From assembly GCA_004294385.1 (NCBI GenBank), contig REAP01000028.1:1-64000 (forward strand): a DNA stretch of 64,000 bases. The letters are read 5' to 3'. Shown here piece by piece: positions 16,482 to 25,991 of the stretch. Made by a program: the position numbers and the translations under genes. How positions within the stretch are numbered: position 1 is the first letter of the stretch; each line of letters starts with the position of its first letter. The stretch is from Oscillatoriales cyanobacterium (lineage in GTDB: Bacteria; Cyanobacteriota; Cyanobacteriia; Cyanobacteriales; Microcoleaceae). The notes under the pieces are model-generated. The model was not told the origin of the DNA. It saw nothing but the letters and a program-made list of their open reading frames with translations, and did no database searches.

Positions 16482-17867
16482 ATGACAAAATTTTCAGATC
16501 AATTTTCGCGGCGCAAATTTATCGTCACCGCAGGTGCATCTGCTGTCAGTTCAATACTACTCAAAGGCTGTTTGGGAAACCCGCCCGAACCGGGCGCAAC
16601 TGACGCTGCTGGTGGCGAAATACCCGCCGGCACCTCACCCGTTGCGGTTCCCAACGAGAAAAGAGTCGAAGGCATTGAAAGCACTAAAATCACCTTGGGA
16701 TACATTCCCATCGTCGAAGCAGCACCTTTAATCATTGCCCAAGAAAAAGGCTTTTTTGCCAAATACGGCATGACGGATGTCAAAGTTGCTAAACAAGCCA
16801 ACTGGGGCTCGGCCAGAGACAACATAGAAATCGGATCGGCTGGCGGTGGTATAGATGGTGGTCAGTGGCAAATGCCGATGCCTTATCTCATTAGTAAAGG
16901 CCTGATTACCAAAAACAGCGTCAAAATTCCCATGTATGTTCTCGCCCAGTTGAACACTCAGGGAAATGGAATTGCGATCGCATCTAAACACGAAGGCAAA
17001 GGCCTCGGACTCAAACTCGACAAAGCTGCCCAGGACTACATTCTCGGCCTCAAGAAAGCAGGTACTCCCTTCAAAGCAGCCTACACCTTTCCCAAAGTCA
17101 ACCAAGATTTGTGGCTTCGTTACTGGTTAGCAGCCAATAACATCAATCCTGACGAAGATGTCAGCTTGCTAACAGTACCGGCTGCCCAAACTGTTGCCAA
17201 CATGAAAACCGGCAGTATGGACGGTTTCAGCACCGGCGATCCCTGGCCTCTGCGGATTGTCAAGGAAAAAATCGGCTTCATGTCAGCCCTGACTGCCGAA
17301 ATGTGGAAAGGTCATCCAGAGGAATATCTAGCAATTCGCGGCGACTGGGTAGACAAGCACCCGAAAGCCACCGAAGCCTTGCTAGCAGGACTAATCGAAG
17401 CACAGCAGTGGTGCGACAAGCCTGAAAACAGAGCTGAATTAGTTGCGATCGTTTCTGGAAAAGGCTTCTTTGACGTACCTTCGGAAGTTTTGACACCTTC
17501 CTATGAAGGCAAGTACGTCATGGGCGACGGCAAACCAGACATCAACGACTTCAAGATGGGCCCGCTGTATTGGAACGATGGTATCGGCAACGTTTCTTAT
17601 CCCTACGCAAGTCACGATTTGTGGTTCTTAACCGAAAGCATTCGCTGGGGTTTCTTGCCAACAAAAACTTTGGCAGAGAAGAAAGAACTGATCGGTAAAG
17701 TCAACCGTGGCGATTTGTGGAAAGCAGCAGCAAAATTAGCAGGAGTTCCTGAAGCTGACATTCCCAAAAGTACGTCTCGCGGCATTGAAAAGTTCTTTGA
17801 CGGCAAAGAATTTAACCCAGATAATCCAGAAGCTTACCTCAAGAGTTTGGCAATTAAAAAAGTGTGA
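16482..17867 (+). CDS. nrtA: Nitrate/nitrite-binding lipoprotein NrtA
   Basis: 461 residues. The N-terminus has a twin-Arg-like start and lipobox ([14 protein letters not shown], then LLKGC with Cys30), so it is an anchored periplasmic binding protein. The core is the NrtA/CmpA type: [18 protein letters not shown] segment, [39 protein letters not shown]. The NrtA-like reading [31 protein letters not shown] and the end SLAIKKV favour nitrate over the bicarbonate protein CmpA. It leads the nrtABCD operon. Specificity is inferred from sequence likeness. Confidence 0.88.
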   Translation: MTKFSDQFSRRKFIVTAGASAVSSILLKGCLGNPPEPGATDAAGGEIPAGTSPVAVPNEKRVEGIESTKITLGYIPIVEAAPLIIAQEKGFFAKYGMTDVKVAKQANWGSARDNIEIGSAGGGIDGGQWQMPMPYLISKGLITKNSVKIPMYVLAQLNTQGNGIAIASKHEGKGLGLKLDKAAQDYILGLKKAGTPFKAAYTFPKVNQDLWLRYWLAANNINPDEDVSLLTVPAAQTVANMKTGSMDGFSTGDPWPLRIVKEKIGFMSALTAEMWKGHPEEYLAIRGDWVDKHPKATEALLAGLIEAQQWCDKPENRAELVAIVSGKGFFDVPSEVLTPSYEGKYVMGDGKPDINDFKMGPLYWNDGIGNVSYPYASHDLWFLTESIRWGFLPTKTLAEKKELIGKVNRGDLWKAAAKLAGVPEADIPKSTSRGIEKFFDGKEFNPDNPEAYLKSLAIKKV

Positions 17868-17946
17868 TGGGATAAAAGCTTCCCATAAATTAGTCTCGAA
17901 GATTTAGTCTCAAAAATCAACAACAGAAACATAGGAGATTAGCAGC

Positions 17947-18789
17947 ATGGCTGTAAGTACAAGTCGGAAAGGCGGTGATGCACAAGGAGCACTTGGTGAG
18001 TTTTGGAAGAAGAATTCCCAGAATATCTTGCCGCCAGTTTTAGGGATACTTGGATTTCTGACAGTTTGGCAATTTATGTCAAGTGTTGGAATTATCAAAT
18101 TGCCGGGGCCGACAAGTATTTGGACTGATGAACGGACTCGAATTTTGTTGATGTATCCTTTTATGAACTCGAAAACCTACGGAGTCGGCTTGTTTTGGCA
18201 GACTTTGGCGAGTTTGGAACGGGTTGCTAAGGGCTATACTCTCGCTGCGATTGTGGGAATTAGCATGGGTGTTGTGGTAGGTACTAATCCTTTCTTGAAT
18301 AAGGCTTTAGATCCAATTTTCCAGTTCTTGCGGATGGTAGCACCTTTGGCTTGGGTACCGATCGCACTAGCTGCATTACAACAAAATGAACCTGCTGCTT
18401 TGTTCGTGATTTTTATCACTTCAGTGTGGCCGATTTTGATCAACACGGCGGAAGGTGTGCGCCAAATTCCCGATGACTATAACAACGTTGCGAAAGTGCT
18501 GCAACTTTCTCGGAATGAGTATTACATCAATATTTTGTTCCCCTCGGCGCTTCCTTACATCTTCACAGGATTGAGAATTGCGATCGGTTTGGCTTGGCTG
18601 GCGATTATTGCTGCGGAGATTGTGATGTCGGGGATTACGGGTATTGGCATCTTTATTTGGAATGCTTACCAACAAAACTATGTCAGTGAAATTCTGTTAG
18701 GGGTTTTCTACATTGGGGCTGTTGGCTTTATGCTCGATCGCATGATGGCTTGGTTGCAGAATAAAATTGCTCCTAGTCAAGGAAAGTAG
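17947..18789 (+). CDS. nrtB: Nitrate ABC transporter permease NrtB
   Basis: 280 residues with about six membrane segments and the permease EAA-type loop (GVRQIPDDYNNVAKVLQLSR, ~residues 164-183, followed by FPSALPYIFTGLRIAIGLAW). It belongs to the NrtB/SsuC/TauC permease group. It starts 79 bp after nrtA behind a clean AGGAG at 17933-17937. It forms the membrane channel for the NrtC/NrtD ATPases. Confidence 0.9.
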   Translation: MAVSTSRKGGDAQGALGEFWKKNSQNILPPVLGILGFLTVWQFMSSVGIIKLPGPTSIWTDERTRILLMYPFMNSKTYGVGLFWQTLASLERVAKGYTLAAIVGISMGVVVGTNPFLNKALDPIFQFLRMVAPLAWVPIALAALQQNEPAALFVIFITSVWPILINTAEGVRQIPDDYNNVAKVLQLSRNEYYINILFPSALPYIFTGLRIAIGLAWLAIIAAEIVMSGITGIGIFIWNAYQQNYVSEILLGVFYIGAVGFMLDRMMAWLQNKIAPSQGK

Positions 18790-18819
18790 TTTTGAGTTAC
18801 TTCTTTCGAGTCCTAAGAA

Positions 18820-18947
18820 TTAGGATTATTTAACCGCGAAGACGCGAAGGACACGAAGGAAGAAGAGGGAAGAAGAAGAAGACTCGTAGGGTGCGTCAGA
18901 CGGAGTTATGGACGGATTATCAAGGATTTGGGGTCTGACGCACCTTA
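18820..18947. repeat. Two repeat modules between nrtB and nrtC
   Basis: An AACCGCGAAGACGCGAAGG... purine-rich repeat (same family as 36815-36889) and an inverted GTAGGGTGCGTCAGAC / GTCTGACGCACCTTAC pair (18886-18947) fill the space. Confidence 0.7.
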
Positions 18948-18976
18948 CTAATAGTGCGACTTAGTAAGTCCTAGAA

Positions 18977-21010
18977 ATGACAACCAACTACACAAAAGGC
19001 AAGAAAATCATGTCAGTTTTGATTGCAGTAGAACAAGTCGGAAAAGTATTTAATCTATCAGATGGTGGCACATATGTTGCCCTCAAAGGTATCGATCTAG
19101 AAATTAAAAAAGGAGAATTTATCTCCTTAGTTGGACACTCCGGCTGTGGCAAATCTACACTGCTAAATATGGTGGCAGGTTTGGATTTGCCGACGGAAGG
19201 ATTGGTGACAATCGATGGACAAAGAATCACCAAGCCAGGCCCCGATCGCATGGTAGTCTTCCAAAACTATTCGCTGTTACCTTGGCGAACAGTCAGAGAA
19301 AATATTACCCTAGCCGTAGACTCGGTAATGAATGGCTTACCCAAGGCAGAACGCCTGGAGATCATTCAACAACACATTGATATGGTAGGCTTGGGCCCCC
19401 ACTCGGAGAAACAGCCCGCATTGCTATCCGGCGGACAAAAACAAAGAGTTGCGATCGCCCGTGCACTCGCCCTACGTCCCAAACTGTTACTCTTAGACGA
19501 ACCTTTCGGCGCACTCGACGCATTAACTCGCGGCAACTTGCAAGAGAAGTTGATGGAAATCTGCCAAGAGTATGAAATCAGCGCCCTGATGGTAACGCAC
19601 GACGTGGACGAAGCAGTGTTGTTGAGCGATCGCATCGTCATGCTCACCAACGGCCCAGAATCGAAGATAGGCGGGATTCTCGAAGTAGACATCCCCCGCC
19701 CCCGCAAGCGCATGGAAGTAGTCTCACACCCCAGCTACTACGCTCTCCGCAGCGAAATGATCTACTTCCTCAACCAGCAAAAACGGGTGAAAAAACTGCG
19801 GGCAAGGAAAGTACCCGCGATCGCCCGCCACGGCCTCGAAAAAGTCAACCTCGAAATCGCCTTTATCCCCCTAGCAGCCTGCGCTCCCCTCGCCGTCGCC
19901 AAAGAAAAAGGCTTGTTTGCCAAACACGGACTCGATGAAGTCCACCTCGTCCGGGAAACCAGTTGGCGCGGCATCGTAGACGGCATCGCCGCCGGTTACT
20001 TAGACGCAGCCCAAATGCCCTCTGGGATGGCGATGTGGCTAAGCTTGGGAGGGCATCAAGAGAAGCCGATTCCTACGGTGACAGCCCTCACCATGAGCCG
20101 CAACGGCAACGGAATTACCCTCGCCCGCCGCTTTTACGACCAAGGAATCTACAATCTCGCAGATTTCAAAAAAATGCTGCAAAGAACGCCCGCCCAAACT
20201 CACCGCATGGGCATCGTTCACCCTTCTTCCATGCACAACCTGCTGCTGCGCTACTGGTTGGCTTCCGGCGGCATTGACCCAGACCATGATGTCTTGCTGA
20301 AAAATCTCCCTCCAGCTCAAATGATCGTGGACTTGCAGGGCGGCACCATTGATGGTTTTTGCGTCGGCGAACCTTGGAATTTGCGCGCCTCGATGGAAGG
20401 AGTCGGCTTTACGGTGGCTACAGATTTGGAACTGTGGCCAGGACACCCCGCCAAAATTCTAGGGGTTCGGGAAGAGTGGGCCAATGCTTATCCCAACACT
20501 CACATTGCTCTAGTCAAAGCTTTGCTGGAAGCTTCTCACTATTGCGCCGATCCAAATCACGCCGACGAAGTTTCGGAAATTGTCGCGGGCCGGGAGTATG
20601 TCGCCACCGACAAGAGTTACATCCAACTAGGCAATCCCGGTTCTGTTGCTTGCAACCTGGATACTCCGATGCGGGAATACGCCCACCATTTGTTCTGCGG
20701 AGAGGGCGTGAACCGTCCCAGCCGTACCGAACAGTTATGGCACATGGTGCAGATGGCGCGCTGGGGCGATACTGTGTTCCCACGCAACTGGGTGGAAATC
20801 CTGGAACGGGTGGTAAGAGTTGGCGCTTTCAGCACGGCGGCGCGAGAGTTGGGAATGTCGGATATTACTTACAATCGCGGTTCTCTTCGCTTGTTTGATG
20901 GCTCGGTTTTTAATGCTGATGATCCGATCGGATATCTCAACAATCTGGAAATTAAACGCGATTTCACGATGGCTGAAGTGATACTCGATTCCGGTCGCAG
21001 AGCTGCTTAG
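18977..21010 (+). CDS. nrtC: Nitrate transporter ATPase NrtC with NrtA-like regulatory domain
   Basis: 677 residues from ATG 18977; ATG 19010 (MSVLIAVEQVG) gives 666 and matches known NrtC starts better. Residues ~20-270 are an ABC ATPase: Walker A GHSGCGKST, Q-loop VVFQNYSLLPW, signature LSGGQKQRVAIARAL, Walker B LLLLDEP. Residues ~295-665 are an NrtA-like solute-binding domain (LEIAFIPLAACAPLAVAKEK, DGFCVGEPWNLRA). This fused domain is the hallmark of NrtC, where it senses nitrogen status and lets ammonium shut off uptake. Codon use becomes GC-richer in the fused part. Confidence 0.92.
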   Translation: MTTNYTKGKKIMSVLIAVEQVGKVFNLSDGGTYVALKGIDLEIKKGEFISLVGHSGCGKSTLLNMVAGLDLPTEGLVTIDGQRITKPGPDRMVVFQNYSLLPWRTVRENITLAVDSVMNGLPKAERLEIIQQHIDMVGLGPHSEKQPALLSGGQKQRVAIARALALRPKLLLLDEPFGALDALTRGNLQEKLMEICQEYEISALMVTHDVDEAVLLSDRIVMLTNGPESKIGGILEVDIPRPRKRMEVVSHPSYYALRSEMIYFLNQQKRVKKLRARKVPAIARHGLEKVNLEIAFIPLAACAPLAVAKEKGLFAKHGLDEVHLVRETSWRGIVDGIAAGYLDAAQMPSGMAMWLSLGGHQEKPIPTVTALTMSRNGNGITLARRFYDQGIYNLADFKKMLQRTPAQTHRMGIVHPSSMHNLLLRYWLASGGIDPDHDVLLKNLPPAQMIVDLQGGTIDGFCVGEPWNLRASMEGVGFTVATDLELWPGHPAKILGVREEWANAYPNTHIALVKALLEASHYCADPNHADEVSEIVAGREYVATDKSYIQLGNPGSVACNLDTPMREYAHHLFCGEGVNRPSRTEQLWHMVQMARWGDTVFPRNWVEILERVVRVGAFSTAARELGMSDITYNRGSLRLFDGSVFNADDPIGYLNNLEIKRDFTMAEVILDSGRRAA

Positions 21011-21336
21011 AATTCAAAACTGCACTATTTGCAATCAGCTTTTTACGGGCGGGCATCCTGCCCGCCCCACAAGAAAACTCACTCTTTGTGGAACAGGCAT
21101 CTTGCCTGTTCTTGAGCCTCTTCTGTAGGTTGGGTTAAGCGTAGCGCCACCCAACAAATCTACGAAAAATGTTGGGTTTCGTTCCTCAACCCAACCTACA
21201 GTTTCTAGCTTTTTATGTGCGGGCAGGATGCCCACCCCACAAGAAATTTAATCTTTGTGGAACAGGCCGGAAAGCCTGTTGCTGACAAAGAGAATGGTGC
21301 AAAATATGAAATCACCCACTAACAAGTTCCAAACCC
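21011..21336. repeat. Composite palindromic repeats between nrtC and nrtD
   Basis: This 326-bp space is almost all repeat: GGGCGGGCATCCTGCCCGCCC, TGGAACAGGCATCTTGCCTG, a TGTAGGTTGGGTTAAGCG...CCCAACCTACA inverted pair, GTGCGGGCAGGATGCCCACC and GTGGAACAGGCCGGAAAGCC. No coding frame. It inserts several strong hairpins inside the operon. Confidence 0.8.
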
Positions 21337-22182
21337 ATGATTAACACCACTAAAAACCATACCGACACCAAAGCATCAAACAAAAAAGGGACCGATCGCC
21401 GTCAACCTTTTTTGGTGATTGACAATGTTTACAAATCATACCCAAACGGTTACAAAGCTCTAGAAAACGTTAACTTGACTGTAGCTGAAGGAGAGTTTAT
21501 CACCCTGATCGGACACTCCGGTTGTGGCAAATCAACGCTATTAAATATGGTGTCTGGTTTTAGCTTTCCCAGTGAAGGTACTGTGACGATTAACGGGGAG
21601 CGAATTACCAAGCCAGGCCCCGATCGCATGGTGGTGTTTCAGGGTTATGCTTTGCTACCTTGGCGGACGGTGTTTGAAAATGTTTATATAGCGGTTAATG
21701 CTGTATTTCCGAATAAGTCCAAGGTGGAAAAAAATGCCATCGTCAATGAGCATTTGGCAATGGTGGGATTGACAGAAGCTGCTGAGAAAAGACCGCCGCA
21801 AATTTCTGGGGGGATGAAGCAGCGGGTTTCGATCGCGCGCGCCTTAGCAATTCGCCCAAAAGTGCTGATTTTAGACGAACCATTTGGTGCACTTGATGCA
21901 ATTACGAAGGAGGAATTGCAGGAAGAGTTGCTGAAAATTTGGAACGATCACCGTTGTACAGTGTTGATGATTACTCACGACATTGATGAAGCGCTGTTTT
22001 TAGCCGATCGCCTGGTGATGATGACGAATGGCCCATCGGCTACAATTGGTGAAGTTCTGGAGATTCCGTTTCCTCGTCCGCGCGATCGGGTTCAAATGAT
22101 GGAAGATCCAGAATACTACAATTTGCGGAACTACGCCCTAGATTTCCTGTTCCACCGTTTTGCTCACGATGAGGATGCCTAA
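21337..22182 (+). CDS. nrtD: Nitrate ABC transporter ATPase NrtD
   Basis: 281 residues, a complete ABC ATPase without the NrtA-like extension. Walker A GHSGCGKST (~64-72), Q-loop VVFQGYALLPWRT, signature ISGGMKQRVSIARALAI, Walker B VLILDEPFGALD, H-loop LMITHDIDEAL. It pairs with NrtC to energise NrtB. No nitrate reductase (narB) or nitrite reductase (nirA) gene follows or precedes it in the window, although these often share the operon in other cyanobacteria. Confidence 0.9.
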   Translation: MINTTKNHTDTKASNKKGTDRRQPFLVIDNVYKSYPNGYKALENVNLTVAEGEFITLIGHSGCGKSTLLNMVSGFSFPSEGTVTINGERITKPGPDRMVVFQGYALLPWRTVFENVYIAVNAVFPNKSKVEKNAIVNEHLAMVGLTEAAEKRPPQISGGMKQRVSIARALAIRPKVLILDEPFGALDAITKEELQEELLKIWNDHRCTVLMITHDIDEALFLADRLVMMTNGPSATIGEVLEIPFPRPRDRVQMMEDPEYYNLRNYALDFLFHRFAHDEDA

Positions 22183-22520
22183 TCAGTTGGGTGATGGGGA
22201 ATGTTGGACAATTAAAGCTCCAGGATTCCCCATTTTTCGGGGAATATTGCTGAAGCTTAACTGTTCTTCAGAAACTTTTCCAGACATCCGGATCTTTTTC
22301 CCAACTTTTACGTCTAGCTGTGCAGAGACCTAATTGCCTAGCTGTTCCTAAGCTGGCATGAACTGAGTCCACCTTTGATTAAGGGTGGGCTTCTTCTTTA
22401 TGTTATTGAGTGTGTTTGTGCGATCGAGCCTCTGCACATTCCACCCTTTGAACTGGCACACTGCGGGGCATTGATTCGTGTTTGATGGATTAATCATTGT
22501 GGTGAAGTTGTTCCACAAAC
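22183..22520. other. Gene-free space after nrtD
   Basis: No credible gene on either strand. The region contains GCTCCAGGATTCCCC style sequence and several short inverted pairs, but no clear terminator with a T tract. Confidence 0.4.
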
Positions 22521-22702
22521 CGTTTCATCATTTTCCAGAACAGGCTTTCCGGCCTGTTCCACAAGAAAATTCACTCTTTGTGGAACAGGCCGGAAAGCCT
22601 GTTGCTGACAACCGTTTCATCATTTTCAAGAACAGGCTTTCCGGCCTGTTCCACAAGAAAATTCACTCTTTGTGGAACAGGCCGGAAAGCCTGTTGCTGA
22701 CA
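22521..22702. repeat. Tandem duplication of a ~92-bp palindromic repeat
   Basis: Two near-identical units (22521-22612 and 22613-22702) each carry CGTTTCATCATTTTC, the hairpin GAACAGGCTTTCCGGCCTGTTC, a spacer CACAAGAAAATTCACTCTTTG and a second hairpin GGAACAGGCCGGAAAGCC. A short reading frame across them is a by-product of the repeat. Confidence 0.85.
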
Positions 22703-22726
22703 TGGGCCGCAAGATATAACTTTCAA

Positions 22727-23290
22727 TCAACTTATTTTCAGCCAATTAAATAAATCGGCTGCCGATAATTGCCAATCTCCCAATACACCAAGCACAGGTA
22801 AAATATCCGTACCCGATTTAAATTCAGGCATTTCATTAGGCTTAAAAACTATTACTGATTTATCACTTGGATCAGCAAACCAACCCAATTTAGTGTCATG
22901 TTGAATCGAAAAAAGTATTTTTTTAATCACCTTATTTGGAGATTGGTCTGGTGATATAATTTCAATAATCCAATCCGGTGCAATTTCAAAGCGGTTGGAA
23001 ATTTCTCCATCTTCATCAACGGGAATGCGAGACCATTCAAAAACAGCAATATCGGGAACAATTGAGCGCCCCCCAAACGTACAGCGCAATTCTGGAAAAG
23101 CACAGGCTAACTTTTGAGGTTCTCCAACCTCAGAAATTGCATCCAGCAATCGTTTTTGCAATCGGCTATGTTTTCCTTGTGGCATAGGTTTTTGATAAAT
23201 TTGACCATCTGTGTACTCGCTAGCAGGTTTAGTTTCTGGCAACTCCAAAAACTTTGCCAGAGAAATCGTTGACTTGACTGCGACTACCAT
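22727..23290 (-). CDS. Uma2 (DUF820) family nuclease-fold protein
   Basis: 187 residues with the Uma2 signature: SEYTDGQIYQKPMPQGKHSR (N-terminal substrate loop), the catalytic-type VPDIAVFEW, then APDWIIEIISPDQSPNKVIK and KLGWFADP. In the PD-(D/E)XK reading, PD...E...K are all present. It is convergent with the nrt operon and separated from it by repeats. Role unknown. Confidence 0.88.
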   Translation of the reverse strand: MVVAVKSTISLAKFLELPETKPASEYTDGQIYQKPMPQGKHSRLQKRLLDAISEVGEPQKLACAFPELRCTFGGRSIVPDIAVFEWSRIPVDEDGEISNRFEIAPDWIIEIISPDQSPNKVIKKILFSIQHDTKLGWFADPSDKSVIVFKPNEMPEFKSGTDILPVLGVLGDWQLSAADLFNWLKIS

Positions 23291-23536
23291 AAATCGTATC
23301 TCCTGACATCATCCTAATAAATAAGTAATCTAAAGTTCCTGTGTTACAGCATTATGTAAGTAATTTAACAATTTGCTGTTTGAAAGTCTGCTATTAATAG
23401 AACAGGTTGGCAAAAGTCAAAGCGAGCTTTCGGAAAATCTTTCAGTATTTACCGGAAAACGCCGACGGCAAAATCAAGTGTTTTCAGTCTAGTGTGCGAT
23501 CGACCTTTTGGCAAAACAATACTTTGGGAGGCTTGG

Positions 23537-23893
23537 ATGAACTATACATTTGAAATCCTGGGCGTGTCTTCAACTTTATGTTTTTTTAACCAACAGCAGG
23601 AATTATTGCAACACCAGCATTCAGCAGGTGTAGAATACTTGGGAAATCGGAAGTGTACCCTAGATTCCTTTGTCGCATCAGTGGAGACAGTTTCGCCCAA
23701 CCAGGGCTGGGATGTCGATGGAGTCATAGACACCGTAATTACCTTCTGGATGAACAACTCCGAAAGCATCAACTATTGGAAATGCAGGTTGCAAGATGCG
23801 GGCACTGAAAACTTGTTAGTCGCCAGAGTCGGGGATATCAAGTCATTGCAAGCTGCATTTGATATCAATTCCGGTTGCACCGGAATGATATAG
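23537..23893 (+). CDS. Conserved-looking unknown protein with C-terminus altered by IS630 insertion
   Basis: 118 residues from ATG 23537; an upstream in-frame start at 23492 adds 15. The protein has no motif I recognise (MNYTFEILGVSSTLCFF at the start, TVSPNQGWDVDGVIDTVI in the middle). Its last codons (NSGCTGMI and the stop) are encoded by the end of the IS630 copy. Removing the element and one TA restores ...SLQAAFDISRSWLIFSRR ending at 24743, which is probably the original C-terminus. Confidence 0.6.
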   Translation: MNYTFEILGVSSTLCFFNQQQELLQHQHSAGVEYLGNRKCTLDSFVASVETVSPNQGWDVDGVIDTVITFWMNNSESINYWKCRLQDAGTENLLVARVGDIKSLQAAFDINSGCTGMI

Positions 23894-24706
23894 CTTTGGT
23901 TTTTGGCCACCAATGGAAACAAGTAATCCCTTTAATTTTGGTCAATAGTTAAGATGATGTGTTTATCTTTGCCAAGCCCAAATTCTCTGGCAAAGTCTAC
24001 TAAAACTTTGTTAAACAGCTCGATGTTAACTTTTGGGAGAATCCAAAAATATGTTTCTCCAGTTGACGGGTGTACAAAACCATATAACCATAGCCATTGA
24101 TAGCGCCAATTTACGTTGGCTATGGGCTGCTCCCCATACCCTACCCAAACTCGCCTAATTATCGGCTTGAGTCCGAGACGATGCTCATCCATTGCCCACA
24201 CTTCTACTGCTGCCAATGGATGCTGCTGTTGAATTCGTTTAGCTTGCGAGCGCAGTTTTTTTTCCAAGCTTCTTGGACCTCAAGGTCGGCAAGGTCATGT
24301 TCAGGTCGGGGTACCCGTAACCGAAACTCCAACGAACGTAGATAGTCCCAACCCCTTTGTACGCTGACTGGACGATCGAGTAAATTACCGATCTACTCAG
24401 CCACTTTACGACTGTTCCATAATCCTCCATCAGCAGTTGGAGTTCGTAAAGTTTGCAATAGTTGCGCTTGTTCCACAACAGAGAGTAAAGGTGGAGTGCC
24501 CGGATGTTGATGACGTTTGTCTTTCAACCCATTTGCACCTAATTGATTGTAGCGACGGACTAAGCGATATATAGAGTTACGGCAGTAACCCGTGACATCC
24601 GCGACATCTTCTGTGACTCGTCCAGTCGCCAAAAGCCAAATTATTTGGTAGCGCGTCGCGCTCTTTGCACTCTTTCAGTATATCATTCCGGTGCAACCGG
24701 AATTGA
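23865..24706 (-). mobile_element. IS630-family element, decayed
   Basis: The 842-bp element starts TCAATTCCGGTTGCACCGGA and ends with the inverse, flanked by TA on both sides (23863-23864, 24707-24708), the target typical of IS630/Tc1. Each end is itself a near-perfect hairpin. It carries a fragmented transposase on the minus strand. A shorter copy in the same orientation lies at 35331-35656. Confidence 0.85.
23932..24632 (-). pseudogene. IS630-type transposase remnants in three frames
   Basis: Reading on the minus strand: 24632-24393 gives the helix-turn-helix part (GRVTEDVADVTGYCRNSIYR, LVRRYNQLGANGLKDKRHQH), then a shifted middle piece, then 24267-23932 with the catalytic-core start (VWAMDEHRLGLKPIIRRVWV, the first Asp of DDE). 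The frame ends at LTIDQN, so the last catalytic region is missing or truncated. It cannot encode an active transposase. Confidence 0.85.
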
Positions 24707-24781
24707 TATAAGCCGCTCCTGGCTAATTTTTTCTAGGCGTTAAGCGGCTTACATCGAATGGCAACAAGCGCGACAGCGCCA

Positions 24782-25696
24782 TTAAATATTGGTTGTATGC
24801 TTGGCAAAATATTCCATAAGCCATTGATACCGGGCTGAACTTTTATCAATAGTTTTCAACCTTTCCAAAGATTTGTCTAACCCTTTATCTCTAAATTTAT
24901 TAGAGTTAGTGTAATGAAATGATACTAAATTATCAAAGTTGCCGATCTGCTCTGATTCGGAAAGTTTATGATGTAAAGAAATCGGGTAATTATATTGTGG
25001 AGAAAAAGTCTTTACATTTTCTGTCATGGCACAGATGGTAGCAGCCATAACAGTTTGAGAAACATAAAAAATACCTGTTTCTCTTGGTTGAAGTTCTTTT
25101 TCCATCACTTTCTCCAAGTCGTTTTTCCACTTCGAGAAAAAACCTAAACTTCTTTGGACAGCAACCATTCCCCCATTCCAATAAGCTCTAATCTTTTTTT
25201 TATCGATTGTAGAAGTCACATACATATTGTTTTTAACTCCTATAATTTCATAGATTTGCTGCCAATATTCGTCGTTTGGGTCGCCTTCACCTTCAGACCC
25301 GACATTTTTAATATAAACGGGTCGTACTCCAATATCTTCTTTTGAAGATAATAAAAATTCTTGAGGTTCATTAAAAAAAACTTTATCGCTATCTAATAAA
25401 ACCAGAACATCAGCATCGATATTTTCTTCTGCCCAAGCTCCAAGACAGGGTTGATTAGCAAAGGGAAAATAGGAATATTTTTGATTCAAAAATTTTCTAA
25501 TATGAGTAACATTTAAATTTTTAAAAGTATTTAAAGTGTTTTCTGAAATTTTTGGCGTATCTCTAACCTCAAAACTATAGATCGGAACATCTTTAAAAGT
25601 GCCGCCAAATTTTCGGATGCTCTCCACTAGCAATAGAGAATGGTTTTCTATTGGACCTGCTTCTGTACAAATTAGAAAAGCCATAGATGTTGACAT
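24782..25696 (-). CDS. Glycosyltransferase-like protein
   Basis: 304 residues from the ATG at 25696 (MSTSMAFLICTEAGPIENHS); a start at 25720 is possible. The layout resembles GT-A-fold enzymes of the GT8 kind: an N-terminal Rossmann-like start, then a DxD-type metal motif in ADVLVLLDSDKVFFNEP, and a downstream YWNGGMVAVQRS segment like the acceptor loop of such enzymes. A sugar-transfer role is inferred from these motifs only. It is the leftmost cargo gene of the IS630-bounded island and AT-rich like its neighbours. Confidence 0.55.
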   Translation of the reverse strand: MSTSMAFLICTEAGPIENHSLLLVESIRKFGGTFKDVPIYSFEVRDTPKISENTLNTFKNLNVTHIRKFLNQKYSYFPFANQPCLGAWAEENIDADVLVLLDSDKVFFNEPQEFLLSSKEDIGVRPVYIKNVGSEGEGDPNDEYWQQIYEIIGVKNNMYVTSTIDKKKIRAYWNGGMVAVQRSLGFFSKWKNDLEKVMEKELQPRETGIFYVSQTVMAATICAMTENVKTFSPQYNYPISLHHKLSESEQIGNFDNLVSFHYTNSNKFRDKGLDKSLERLKTIDKSSARYQWLMEYFAKHTTNI

Positions 25697-25736
25697 AAAT
25701 TTAAGCTCCTTTGTTGACAAAATAGATAATCAATGC

Positions 25737-25867
25737 TAAGTAGGTGGGTATAAATAAAGTAAGGTTTGTAGTCAGCCATGGGCGGGCTTGAAACCTTGAC
25801 CTAATGAGGGCTAAAGCCCTCACTACGAACTTTTCTATATTAACGTTTAATTATGCCCACCTACTTA
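25737..25867. mobile_element. 131-bp MITE-like repeat, copy A
   Basis: Ends are TAAGTAGGTGGGTATAA and its near inverse (TTATGCCCACCTACTTA), with an internal hairpin TGAGGGCTAAAGCCCTCA. Copy B at 29103-29229 has related ends. Confidence 0.65.
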
Positions 25868-25991
25868 TTATAACATAAATCAAGTTTACTATCGGGATGA
25901 GGGAACGGCGAAGAATAAGACTTTGACACTTATTAATATTTATTATAAGGTCAATCAAATTTATGTCCGACATTTTAAACCATTGATAGCT

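Noticed and set aside
19963..20898. Two long frames inside nrtC
   Set aside because: They overlap the NrtA-like domain of NrtC in other frames and are Arg/Ser-rich shadow translations.
16482..22182. Bicarbonate transporter cmpABCD
   Set aside because: NrtA and CmpA are close, but the lipobox region, the [16 protein letters not shown] segment and the C-terminal SLAIKKV follow NrtA, and an NtcA-type site lies upstream.
22478..22753. 91-codon frame after nrtD
   Set aside because: It runs through the tandem palindromic repeat; its protein is a doubled translation of the repeat.
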